Of a stretch of DNA of 64,000 nt, positions 48,140 through 56,992 are shown one piece after another. The notes under the pieces were generated by a model. The model was not told where the DNA came from and did not search any database. It was given only the letters and a program-made list of their open reading frames with translations. A program made the position numbers and the translations under genes. The DNA lies in assembly GCA_020050685.1 (NCBI GenBank), contig JAGVKG010000016.1, forward strand, positions 1 through 64,000, read 5' to 3'. The first letter of the stretch is position 1, and the number at the start of each line of letters is the position of its first letter. This DNA comes from Candidatus Obscuribacterales bacterium. Its GTDB lineage: Bacteria; Cyanobacteriota; Vampirovibrionia; Obscuribacterales; Obscuribacteraceae.

Positions 48140-51100
48140 ATGTCAGAGCAAGAAACTACAAGGACAGAAGTCCATCCAGAAGAAAAAGGAAGCCGGCACG
48201 GTTTTAACATAAGCGCCTGGTCCATTGAGCATCCTTACACTATCGGTGCTTTTTATTTGGCAATGGTGATTCTGGCAATTGTAGCGATTGGCTTTTACAT
48301 GCCGAAGCGCCTTATGCCTTACGTGCAAAGTCCAATGGTTGGAATTATCAGTATGCAACCCGGATTATCTGCTGACGAAATGGAGATATATATCAGCAAG
48401 CCGATTGAAGAGCGAATGGTAGACATAAGAGGCGTCCGCTTCATTCGCTCAACCTCACAAGAAGGTTTATCGATAGTATCACTAGAATTCCCCTATGGGA
48501 CAGACATGAAAAGGGCACAGGTTGAAGTACAAACGCTTATGAGCGTTGTTCAGGCCGACTTACCTGTAACAGGGGCCAACCTAAAGCCGTCATGGGTATT
48601 GTTAATAGATCCATTGAACTTACCGGTGCTTACCTTTAATTTGACGGCACCAGGGTGGGACCCCGTCAGGCTAAGAGAGCTTGCAGATAACCAGATAACA
48701 AATCGGCTGAAACAAGTGCCTAATGTTTGGTCCATATATGCATTTGGCGGTTATAAAAGACAACTGCAAGTGCTAGTTAACAGGGACAAACTAAGAGGTT
48801 TTGGGCTGTCTATTTTAGATGTCAGAGATGCCATAGACAAGCAAAATATTGCCAAGCCGGCCGGTCGACTCACATATGGAGGCAGTGAATCCATCGTCCG
48901 TATTGATACCTTAGCGCAATCATCTTCGAGCGTAGAAAATTATCCAATAAAAGCAATCGGTAATCGGGTCATTTATGTAAAAGATGTAGCTCGCGTGGTG
49001 GATACGTATTGGGAAAAACGTGCTGCCTATCACCATGTACATGACGGCAAGATTGAGCCTGGAATTGAAGTAAGTGTGATTCAAACTCCGGAGGCAAGTT
49101 CTCCACAGGTAATTGCCGGTATCAATAAAGAAATTGCTCGACTGGAAAAGGATTTCCCAGGGATTCACTTTGAGGAAAGTTACGACAACTCGCGCTTTGT
49201 TGACATTCTTTTACGCAACATGGTTGAGGAATTAGGCTTAGCAATTTTGCTGACAGGAATTGCGGTTCTTCTTTTCCTGGGTGAATGGCGAGCAACCATG
49301 ATTTCGATGATTACAATACCGATCTCGCTTGCCATGGCTGTGCTTTGTTTGATTCCTTTAGGGCTAACCTTAAACAGCTCCACCTTAATCGGTTTGCTTT
49401 TATCTATAGGTCGATTGGTCGATGATTCAATCATTGATATTCATGCCATTGAACGCCATTTAAGAATGGGTAAAGATCCAAAGACTGCCACCATTGATGG
49501 TATTACAGAAGTTAGGCTTGCCGTTGCCGCCTCTACCTTGGTGTTGATATTGGCGTTATTGCCTTTGTTGTTTTGTGGCGGCATAGTCGAGCAAATGTTT
49601 GTCGGACTTGTATGGCCGATTATTTTTGGTTTGTTGGCCTCGTTTCTTGTGTCGTTGACGTTAACGGCAGTGTTGGCGGAGAAATTTTTGAGGGCTAAAC
49701 CAACATCTTACGATAATGTTCGCGAATTTTGGCTTGAGAAACAATTGAGAGTGCTCATACTGGAGCCGTTTGACAGAATGTTGACTCGGCTTGAGGAAGG
49801 ATACGGGCATTTGGTGGCATGGATGCTCAAACACCGCTTTATCAATATGGCTCGCATTCTCTCCACTATAGTTATCGGCTTCACTTTCTATAACTTCATC
49901 GGCAGCGAAATGATGCCACTGGCTGATGTTGGACAAGCCTATGGTGTACTTGAGGTAACACCGGGTCTGTCATTTGAAAAGACAGAGCAAATATCAACAG
50001 CTGTGGAAAAGATTATGCTCAAGCACCCTGAAATTAAGCACGTGTCGGCAGAACTGGGCATCGATCCCGGCGGCACATATTTCAACGGCTATAACATGCC
50101 TGGTGTAAATTTTGCCACCTACATGATTACCTTGAGCGACAAAGATGAACGGAAAAAGACAATTTGGCAGGTAATCGATAGCATCCAGAAAGAGGCTATG
50201 GAAACAATTCCTGATATCAGACGGCTGCAAATAAAGGAGATGGGTTCTGATGTCATGGCAAGTTCTCAGGCACCCATTTCCATTCTTGTTACTGGTCCCG
50301 ATGCAAATATCCTTTCTTCCTTAGCTGAACAAACGGCAGACATTGCCAGAAACACTTACGGCATGCACCAGGTGGCAACAGACTGGGCGATGAAGAAACC
50401 TGATTGGGAAATAAAAATTGACCCTCGACGGGCACAAGAGCTTGGGCTTACGCCAAGCGAAATTGCTGACCAAGCGTATTTTGCCATTACCGGTGCCATA
50501 GCTAATGAATACTACCGCCTTCCTAATGTCAGGCAAAGAACTGTTTATATCCGCTATGACGAACCGGCACGGCGAGATCCTCATGATCTTGGACTGATGA
50601 CGATTACAACTGCCGATGGCAGGCAGGTGCCATTAAAATCAGTAGCTAGTTTGGAATACAGAAGTGCACCAACAGTGATAAGTCATGATCAGATGCGGCG
50701 AGCCATTACGGTGATGGGCTATTACAGAATGAATGAGCCTCCGTCAATGGATGTGGCTATGGATGTGATGATGAAGGCCATGTCAAAACTTAATTGGCCG
50801 CCCGGGTACACGATTGAAATGCGTGGTGATATGACGCAGATGATGGATGCGTTTGGGCGACTGCTTACCGGCTTACAACTAGCTGTGCTCTTTATTTTCC
50901 TTGTACTTGTGGCGCAATTTAGAGGATTCTTACAACCTCTGCAGATGATTTTTTCGTTGCCGCTTGAATTATCAGGTGTCTTTTTTGCACTTTGGCTTGC
51001 TCATCAAGCTTTTTCCAGCGTCTCCATTATGGCGGTTATTATTCTGACCGGTATGGACATAACCACTGCCATTTTGCTTATTGACCAAATTTTGCGCTAT

Positions 51101-51397
51101 CGCCGTGAAGGAATGCCTCGTGACGAAGCAATCATCAAAGCCTGTCCTGTAAGGCTGCGTCCCATATTGATGACATCAGTTATTACAATCATTGTAATGT
51201 TGCCGGTATCAATTGCGCCAAGGACAGGCATGGACGCTTACTCGCCTCTAGGAACCGTGGTGGTTGGCGGACTTATCGTCGGGACGATATTGAGCCTTCT
51301 TGATATTCCTATTATGCATGCTTACATTGATGATTTGATTAACCTCTTAAATCGCAGCAAAGAGAAATGGTTTGGAAAAAACAGAGGGGTATCGTAA
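48140..51397 (+). CDS. RND efflux permease
   Basis: This 1085-residue, 12-helix transporter starts 3 bp after the adaptor. Two porter domains and two TM bundles are visible. The TM4 charged motif reads GRLVDDSIIDIHAIERHL (proton relay Asp residues). The later TM10 region is ILTGMDITTAILLIDQILRYRREG, different from the usual heavy-metal type. The neighbourhood argues for Cu/Ag export, but the sequence alone resembles the wider RND group more than classical CusA. I did not identify a clear methionine triad. Confidence 0.9.
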   Translation: MSEQETTRTEVHPEEKGSRHGFNISAWSIEHPYTIGAFYLAMVILAIVAIGFYMPKRLMPYVQSPMVGIISMQPGLSADEMEIYISKPIEERMVDIRGVRFIRSTSQEGLSIVSLEFPYGTDMKRAQVEVQTLMSVVQADLPVTGANLKPSWVLLIDPLNLPVLTFNLTAPGWDPVRLRELADNQITNRLKQVPNVWSIYAFGGYKRQLQVLVNRDKLRGFGLSILDVRDAIDKQNIAKPAGRLTYGGSESIVRIDTLAQSSSSVENYPIKAIGNRVIYVKDVARVVDTYWEKRAAYHHVHDGKIEPGIEVSVIQTPEASSPQVIAGINKEIARLEKDFPGIHFEESYDNSRFVDILLRNMVEELGLAILLTGIAVLLFLGEWRATMISMITIPISLAMAVLCLIPLGLTLNSSTLIGLLLSIGRLVDDSIIDIHAIERHLRMGKDPKTATIDGITEVRLAVAASTLVLILALLPLLFCGGIVEQMFVGLVWPIIFGLLASFLVSLTLTAVLAEKFLRAKPTSYDNVREFWLEKQLRVLILEPFDRMLTRLEEGYGHLVAWMLKHRFINMARILSTIVIGFTFYNFIGSEMMPLADVGQAYGVLEVTPGLSFEKTEQISTAVEKIMLKHPEIKHVSAELGIDPGGTYFNGYNMPGVNFATYMITLSDKDERKKTIWQVIDSIQKEAMETIPDIRRLQIKEMGSDVMASSQAPISILVTGPDANILSSLAEQTADIARNTYGMHQVATDWAMKKPDWEIKIDPRRAQELGLTPSEIADQAYFAITGAIANEYYRLPNVRQRTVYIRYDEPARRDPHDLGLMTITTADGRQVPLKSVASLEYRSAPTVISHDQMRRAITVMGYYRMNEPPSMDVAMDVMMKAMSKLNWPPGYTIEMRGDMTQMMDAFGRLLTGLQLAVLFIFLVLVAQFRGFLQPLQMIFSLPLELSGVFFALWLAHQAFSSVSIMAVIILTGMDITTAILLIDQILRYRREGMPRDEAIIKACPVRLRPILMTSVITIIVMLPVSIAPRTGMDAYSPLGTVVVGGLIVGTILSLLDIPIMHAYIDDLINLLNRSKEKWFGKNRGVS

Positions 51398-51399
51398 GC

Positions 51400-51924
51400 G
51401 TGTCAATGAATATGCATAGAACAATAAAATTATTTCGCTTTGGTCCCGGCACTGCAATTACGCTGATTGGATTGATAGCCGTTCTTATTTGGCAAGTCTT
51501 TCTGCCACAGAAGGTAAAAGTCGAACGTCAGATCGTGAGTGAACCGAGCATCGCAAATTCGGCAGCACCGAGCGTTAGCAACTTGCTTACGTGGAAGGAG
51601 GAGCTTGCAATTACCAAGGAACAGTTAATTGGACTGCAACGACTACAAGCTGACGAGAAGAATAAGCTGGCACCACTGGAAAAAGAGATTGATCATTTTT
51701 ATGGTGAGTTCAACAGTCTTGTCGAAAAACATAAAGATCATCCGGTATCACTTAATGCCATAAAAGAAGCATCTCGGATTGTTTCTGCATTAAGCTTCAA
51801 GAAACGACAAATAATCAATGAATACAGTGAAGCCGGACTAGCAATTCTGAGTCCTGAACAGACAAGTCTGGCAAACAGCATGGCTAAGAGAACCAAGCAT
51901 TTAATCGGGAGGCGGCAGAAATAG
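51400..51924 (+). CDS. Periplasmic heavy-metal sensor-like protein (Spy/CnrR-type)
   Basis: This protein of about 174 residues starts at GTG 51400 or ATG 51406 just after the permease stop. An in-frame ATG at 51367 would overlap the permease. It has an N-terminal membrane anchor (TAITLIGLIAVLIWQVFL). A helical domain follows (EELAITKEQLIGLQRLQADEKNKL, then LSPEQTSLANSM) whose LTxxQ-like motifs and helical bundle recall the Metal_resist/Spy family, which binds metal or misfolded protein in the periplasm. No His- or Met-rich site stands out. Confidence 0.6.
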   Translation: MSMNMHRTIKLFRFGPGTAITLIGLIAVLIWQVFLPQKVKVERQIVSEPSIANSAAPSVSNLLTWKEELAITKEQLIGLQRLQADEKNKLAPLEKEIDHFYGEFNSLVEKHKDHPVSLNAIKEASRIVSALSFKKRQIINEYSEAGLAILSPEQTSLANSMAKRTKHLIGRRQK

Positions 51925-51928
51925 TTAA

Positions 51929-53386
51929 ATGAAATTGTGGTCGCCTCTTTTAGCAATGTTGGTAAGTGCCCTATTAATACTTGGCACCAGTAATTGGTGT
52001 CGCGCACAGGGACTTGATCAATTGTTACCGAAAGCTGATGTCGGCAAATCAACCAGTACTCATGAAGTACTTTCCGGCAATCCAATCAAGTTAACCATAA
52101 CCAAAGAAGCGCCGGCAGCAGATCTGCCGGATGTGACAGGTAACTACAGCCTTGATCAGGCAGTCAAAGTTGGACTTGAACATAATCTTGATCTCAGTCA
52201 ATTGGGTTCGGCAACCAAAATTGCTGCTGCCAATACACTAACGGCTCTGGCTAGATTTGGCCCAATGATATCTTTCAACCCTTTTTATACTGTTTCATCC
52301 CTCAGCCAAATGGGCTTTTATCCAAACGATGGGTTAGGATTACTTGCTACACCAATGCAACCTATTGTGAATGGAAATTCCCTCAGTGTAATTTTTTCAG
52401 GCATGCAGCCTCTATATACTGGTGGCGCCCTCAAAGGTATTTACAAGGCAACGAAGGCGATTGAGAAGCAATCACTGTCAGCCCATCAGGCAGGACGGAT
52501 TGAAACATCGCGAAAAATCAAAGAAACCTACTGGAAAGCTGCCTGGAATGAGGCCAAGTTACGTGTTGATAGTGACTATGTCAAGTTTCGTGCCTGGTCC
52601 AGTGCCAACATCAAGGAAAAAATGCTTGTAGGCAAAGTGCCTCGTGCGGATTATCTGCGCGAGGAAGCCGAACTAGCTAAAGCCCGTGCTCAATTGAATC
52701 AGGCTTATCGCGAGTTCAACATCAGTCTAATTCAACTGAAAGTTGTGATGGGGGCCAATATTGCTTCACTTATAACATTGAGCGATCCTTTGGAGTTTGC
52801 AGAGAGCAGTACTGATTTATCCAACTATATGAAAATGGCCGCACTCAATAGACCTGAAATTAAGCAAGCACAAAGCAGAATTGCGGAAATGAAAGGTAAG
52901 CAACTGATGGCTCGCAGCAACTATCTTCCGCACGTGGATTTGTGGGGGCTGGGGAGTAATATTACAGGCAGCTCTCCCGATGGAAATGCCAGTGGTCGTT
53001 GGGGAGGCATGGTTGAAGTTGTCGGACATCTTACGCTTTTTGACTCAGGAAGGCGCCGCGGTGAACTAAGAGCGGCTACAGAAGCCATCCGCCAAGCTGA
53101 GTTTGCTTCTCAGCAAGTCCAATTGAAAGTAGCACAAGACGTATCTGAAGCCTGGGTGGAGCTTGATTTAGCAAAACGCAACGTGGAGTTGGCAAAAGCG
53201 CAAGTGGTATCAGCCGAGGAAGATCAAAGGCTGTGGCAGGCAAGATATAACATTGGCAAAGCAATCGCACTGGAGGCTTTTGACGCCTCTGTAAAGTTGT
53301 TTCAAGCTCGACTGTCATTACTGGAAGCAATTTATCAATATCGACTGGCTCAAACCCGAATAACCTGGGCCAGTGGCAATATCTAA
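51929..53386 (+). CDS. TolC-like outer-membrane efflux channel
   Basis: This 485-residue protein has a signal sequence (MLVSALLILGTSNWCRA). Two repeats of the TolC coiled-coil helices follow (LDQAVKVGLEHNLDL near 70; RPEIKQAQSRIAEMKGKQLMARSNYLPHVDLWG near 310). TolC proteins form trimeric tunnels that accept substrate from the RND pump. It follows the Spy-like gene by 4 bp. A second, distinct TolC-like gene lies 2 kb downstream. Confidence 0.9.
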   Translation: MKLWSPLLAMLVSALLILGTSNWCRAQGLDQLLPKADVGKSTSTHEVLSGNPIKLTITKEAPAADLPDVTGNYSLDQAVKVGLEHNLDLSQLGSATKIAAANTLTALARFGPMISFNPFYTVSSLSQMGFYPNDGLGLLATPMQPIVNGNSLSVIFSGMQPLYTGGALKGIYKATKAIEKQSLSAHQAGRIETSRKIKETYWKAAWNEAKLRVDSDYVKFRAWSSANIKEKMLVGKVPRADYLREEAELAKARAQLNQAYREFNISLIQLKVVMGANIASLITLSDPLEFAESSTDLSNYMKMAALNRPEIKQAQSRIAEMKGKQLMARSNYLPHVDLWGLGSNITGSSPDGNASGRWGGMVEVVGHLTLFDSGRRRGELRAATEAIRQAEFASQQVQLKVAQDVSEAWVELDLAKRNVELAKAQVVSAEEDQRLWQARYNIGKAIALEAFDASVKLFQARLSLLEAIYQYRLAQTRITWASGNI

Positions 53387-53407
53387 CACATACAAGGAGG
53401 ACGGAAC

Positions 53408-53833
53408 ATGAAAATAGCAAAGGGCATTCTTACAGGCATAGGTTGTCTGATAGTACTATCAGCCTGCAGCCCGGGAGAACAAAACACAGAACCTGGTGGC
53501 ACAAGTGTTACAACAAGCACAGAAATAGGTACTAGCGCAGGGCAGTCCGGCGGTAAAGCCTATGAAGGCACCATTTCTGGTGTCATTAGTGACAGCATGT
53601 GCGGAAAAGATCATACTGGCATGGGTGAGCTTGGAAAAGATCCTATCGATTGCACTAAACAGTGCGTTGAAAGAGGGGCAAAGTATGTACTGGTGGAAGA
53701 GAAAAGTGATGACGTATATAACCTTTCAGATCAGCGTAAAGCAGCAGATTTTGCAGGAAAGACCGTAACTGTTGCAGGACATATAGATCCTGCCGAAAAA
53801 GCAATTCATGTGCATAGTTTGAAGGGTAAGTGA
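53408..53833 (+). CDS. Small lipid-anchored Cys/His protein, member 2 of a three-gene family
   Basis: This 141-residue protein has a lipobox (LIVLSAC) so it is probably membrane-anchored. After a Thr/Ser/Gly linker, the conserved part is ISGVISDSMCGKDHTGM, then DCTKQCVERGAKYVLV, VYNLSDQ, and AGKTVTVAGHIDPAEKAIHVHSLKG. Four Cys/His clusters match the protein at 54586. ACAAGGAGGACGGAAC gives a strong ribosome site. I infer metal binding from context. The structure and function are not known to me. Confidence 0.7.
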   Translation: MKIAKGILTGIGCLIVLSACSPGEQNTEPGGTSVTTSTEIGTSAGQSGGKAYEGTISGVISDSMCGKDHTGMGELGKDPIDCTKQCVERGAKYVLVEEKSDDVYNLSDQRKAADFAGKTVTVAGHIDPAEKAIHVHSLKGK

Positions 53834-53937
53834 TGATTGTCGCTAATTGAACTGGTCTATTGTCATTACGAATGGGAGATCGAAACGGAAACCAGAAAAC
53901 TTACAGAGAAATTTTTGAGGGGAGAACGGCTCATCAA

Positions 53938-54471
53938 ATGGTAAGAAAATTTTTCTATCTACTAGCTTTGGGTCTATACCAGGTTGGCTATTATTTAGTT
54001 GTATTGGCAATTATGCAGCTGCCTGTCTTAGCCCAGGAAATGAAAGCGCTTCCAAGTGGACCAAAGACACAATTTGGCCAGCCGACTCTATCTATATTGA
54101 AGCCGACTCATGGTGAGACTTTTGGTAAGGAGTCAATTGTTGTGGACATAGCTGTTGAAAATTTTGATCTGGTTGTACCGGAGCCACGTTTTGGTAAGCC
54201 AACCAATAAACCTGTAGGACATCTGCATATTTTCTTGGATTCCAATCCTCTTATTGCAACCAATAGTCGCAGACTCATGATTGGCACCAATGCAGATGGC
54301 GATCTTATGGCACGCGGCTGGCATAACTTAACGGTTGAGGTTGTTGATGAGGACCATAACGTGCTAGATCCACGGTTATATAAACAAGTTCAATTCTACG
54401 TGTCATATGACGGTAGCCAACGTGGAGACGGAAATGTTGATGGTGGTGGCGTATCTGGCTTTGTCAAATAG
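53938..54471 (+). CDS. Secreted protein of unknown function in the metal cluster
   Basis: Starting at the ATG at 53938 gives 177 residues with a signal peptide (KFFYLLALGLYQVGYYLVVLA). A beta-rich domain follows, with the ligand-like stretch HLHIFLDSNP and GWHNLTVEVVDEDHN. This layout resembles periplasmic beta-sandwich proteins such as the DUF4399 or CopC groups, but the match is only by feel. A longer in-frame start (53860) would bury the signal sequence. Its metal role is inferred from neighbours only. Confidence 0.6.
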   Translation: MVRKFFYLLALGLYQVGYYLVVLAIMQLPVLAQEMKALPSGPKTQFGQPTLSILKPTHGETFGKESIVVDIAVENFDLVVPEPRFGKPTNKPVGHLHIFLDSNPLIATNSRRLMIGTNADGDLMARGWHNLTVEVVDEDHNVLDPRLYKQVQFYVSYDGSQRGDGNVDGGGVSGFVK

Positions 54472-54585
54472 GATAGATTCGAATGGGCAGGAGAAAGTTT
54501 GAAAAAGATCTAAACCTGTTCATCTAACAGCACGCATAGTGTTGCCATGCAGATAAAATATATTGCACGATATGGAGAAGTATTT

Positions 54586-54966
54586 ATGAAAACATCAAGA
54601 TTATTAGTAAAAGCCGCAATGTTGATAAGCATCTCCTCTGCTGCCTTAGCGCACGGAGAACAGCATGACTCTCACCAGTCTGCTGTACGGTCGGGCACCA
54701 TTTACGGTGTCATAAGTGACAGCATGTGTAAATCGGATCACTCTGCGATGATCAAAAGCGGTCACGGAAAAGATGCGGTCACATGTACGGAGGCGTGCTG
54801 GAAAGAAGGAAACAAGGCTGTTCTGGTAGACAAGAAAAACAATGTGGTCTACTCCTTAACAAACCCTAAATCGGTAACCAAATACGCCGGTAAGACTGTG
54901 GCGGTAACAGGACACATTGATGATAGTACGAAAGTGATTCACGTTCACAGCATAAAGGGGCAATGA
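54586..54966 (+). CDS. Small secreted Cys/His protein, member 3 of a three-gene family
   Basis: The ATG at 54586 with GGAGAAG upstream gives 126 residues. A signal peptide ends AALAHGEQ. The mature part starts with a His-rich run (HGEQHDSHQS). The conserved module follows: TIYGVISDSMCKSDHSAM, VTCTEACWKEGNKAVLV, YAGKTVAVTGHIDDSTKVIHVHSIKG. It is close to the protein at 53408 (most conserved positions identical) and more distant from 45670. Cys and His in fixed positions suggest Cu(I) or Ag binding. Confidence 0.75.
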   Translation: MKTSRLLVKAAMLISISSAALAHGEQHDSHQSAVRSGTIYGVISDSMCKSDHSAMIKSGHGKDAVTCTEACWKEGNKAVLVDKKNNVVYSLTNPKSVTKYAGKTVAVTGHIDDSTKVIHVHSIKGQ

Positions 54967-54997
54967 GTACTGCCGAAACGCCCGGAGAAAGAATGCC

Positions 54998-55480
54998 GTG
55001 ACTGAACAAGAATCCTCTTCGTCCAACAAGATTCAGCTTCTACAACGGCTTCTTCTTCTGACGCTTACTGTCGGCTTTCTAATTCTCCTCTTAGAAATTC
55101 GCTTCCAGCACTCGATAGTGATGGGAGAGAAATGGCAGTCTTGGATTCCGATTATCTACCTAATCATTTTGCTAGTTCTAGTGCCAATCGGCATGAGATT
55201 TTTTCACCGCTTCGGACAAATCATGCTAGTCGTTCTTTTTACTGGACTCATACTTATTGGCACCTTGGGATTCTTGTTTCACTCTAAAAGCAAGCCTATA
55301 CAAGCCCTGTCGCATGTTATAGCGACAGATCTAGAAGAACCAGGTCATATAAAGATCTCAAACGAAAGTGAAGAGACAAACCCTCCTCTTCTGGCGCCCC
55401 TTTCACTGGCCGGACTTGGGGCTATAGGCGTGCTTGTGTCATTGCTAACTAACGGACGAGAGAATAATGCGAAAAAGTAA
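54998..55480 (+). CDS. Hypothetical membrane protein of the metal cluster
   Basis: The GTG at 54998 with CCGGAGAAAG upstream gives 160 residues. It has three hydrophobic helices in the first 95 residues, a charged segment (ATDLEEPGHIKISNESEET) and a fourth helix near the end. There are no metal motifs. Its stop overlaps the start of the second TolC-like gene by 14 bp, so it is part of the same operon. Family not recognised. Confidence 0.6.
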   Translation: MTEQESSSSNKIQLLQRLLLLTLTVGFLILLLEIRFQHSIVMGEKWQSWIPIIYLIILLVLVPIGMRFFHRFGQIMLVVLFTGLILIGTLGFLFHSKSKPIQALSHVIATDLEEPGHIKISNESEETNPPLLAPLSLAGLGAIGVLVSLLTNGRENNAKK

Positions 55481-56972
55481 CTCGTACAAACGTCGATTTC
55501 ATATCAAATTCTTAAAGGCAAAGTCCATTGCTTTCTTGTTGCTGCTTATCGCTTTGGAACCAGGATTGGCGCAGGATCAAAGTCCTCACATACCACAGGC
55601 GCAAGGAGATGCAATTCTGAAAGGCCCAGCTACGTCCGCTGAAACATCTGCGATGACACTTGTCCAAGTAGAAGAATTGGCCGTTCAGAGCAATCCGACT
55701 TTAGCTCAGGCAGCTTTCGGTATTCCTGCAGCCGAGGCCAGACGCCATCAAGCAGGGCTCTTGCCAAACCCTGTTGCTGGCGGCGAGGTGCAAAACTTTG
55801 CATTTGGTCATCCGGGAATAAGCCCTGCATATTTAGGGTTTGCGGTGCAAACTATACCGCTTGGCGGCAAGCTCAGAAAGATGCGAAAGATCTACAATGT
55901 AGAGGTCTCGCAGGTTGAACTTGAAGCATCGATGCAACGTCAAAGAGTGATAAATACCATTCGCAATGTTTTCTACAATGTTTTAGGGGCTCAACAAACT
56001 CTTGATTTGCAAACAGAGTTGGCTGTCATCGCAAGAGATGCCACGTCAACTACTTCTGAACTTTTCAATGTCGGGCAAGCTGACAAGCCAGACTATCTCG
56101 AATCAAAAATAGAAAAAGAGCAAGTAGAACATGATCTGGTGGCGGCGCAGAATAGTTATTTACAGAATTGGCGCGCCCTTGCCACTCTGCTTGGTAATCC
56201 CCAGATGGCTCCTGTGCGGCTACAAGGCAATCTGGAAGAGCGTATTGGCAGACTGGACGAAGAGCAATTGTATAAGCGGATGCTTGAAGAAAGCCCGCAA
56301 ATTAAAGCTGCGCAATTACAAATCCAGCGGGCCAAAGCTGTGCTGATTAGAGCCAAGGCGGAGCCCTACCCGGACCTATATGTTCGTGGCGCGCTTGGTT
56401 ACAATGCTGAATTTTTGGACACCGGTGGAGAAGGTCCTCCTCCGCGCACCGGTTTAATAGCCAATGCACAGGTAGGTATGACGTTGCCCATTTTCAATCG
56501 CAATCCCGGCGGCATCGCCTCAGCAAGAGCTGAGCTTTTGTTTGCCGAGAAAGAAGTGGAACGATTGAAAATGTCCATTCGTATGCAAGTCGCTTCAACC
56601 ATACGTGAATACAACACAGCACTCGATGCAATAACACGCTATCGTGACGTGATTTTGCCGAGCGCTGATCAGGCATATACGCTTCAAAAGACAAAGTTTG
56701 CACAAATGTCAGCATCATATCCGCAGGTGTTAATTGCTCAGCGGACCAAATTTCAAGTGCGTCAAAAGTACATCAATGCCTTGGTAAGCTTGCAGCAAGA
56801 AGGAGCACAAATTCAAGGCTTCTTGCTTTCCGGTGGGATGGACGTGCCTCGCACACAATTTGATGCTCCCATGGAGCATCGAGGAATGCCTGGTTTACCT
56901 GGCGGAAGATACACCTCGGAAGAAGCAGACATCAGCTCCCTTGATGAAGCTCACAATGTTGACCATTACTAA
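55467..56972 (+). CDS. Second TolC/CusC-like outer-membrane channel
   Basis: This 501-residue protein has a signal sequence (AFLLLLIALEPGLAQ) and TolC-family repeats, including TLVQVEELAVQSNPTLAQA, AGLLPNPVAGGEVQNF, FNRNPGGIASARAELLFAEKEVERLKMSI. It belongs to the CusC/CzcC type typical of heavy-metal pumps, in contrast to the first TolC gene, which looks more general. The His/Met-containing C-terminal tail (MEHRGMPGLPGG) is an extra. It overlaps the membrane protein gene and is 20 bp before the oxidase gene. Confidence 0.9.
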   Translation: MRKSNSYKRRFHIKFLKAKSIAFLLLLIALEPGLAQDQSPHIPQAQGDAILKGPATSAETSAMTLVQVEELAVQSNPTLAQAAFGIPAAEARRHQAGLLPNPVAGGEVQNFAFGHPGISPAYLGFAVQTIPLGGKLRKMRKIYNVEVSQVELEASMQRQRVINTIRNVFYNVLGAQQTLDLQTELAVIARDATSTTSELFNVGQADKPDYLESKIEKEQVEHDLVAAQNSYLQNWRALATLLGNPQMAPVRLQGNLEERIGRLDEEQLYKRMLEESPQIKAAQLQIQRAKAVLIRAKAEPYPDLYVRGALGYNAEFLDTGGEGPPPRTGLIANAQVGMTLPIFNRNPGGIASARAELLFAEKEVERLKMSIRMQVASTIREYNTALDAITRYRDVILPSADQAYTLQKTKFAQMSASYPQVLIAQRTKFQVRQKYINALVSLQQEGAQIQGFLLSGGMDVPRTQFDAPMEHRGMPGLPGGRYTSEEADISSLDEAHNVDHY

Positions 56973-56992
56973 TCAGGATTAATTGCCTAGCC

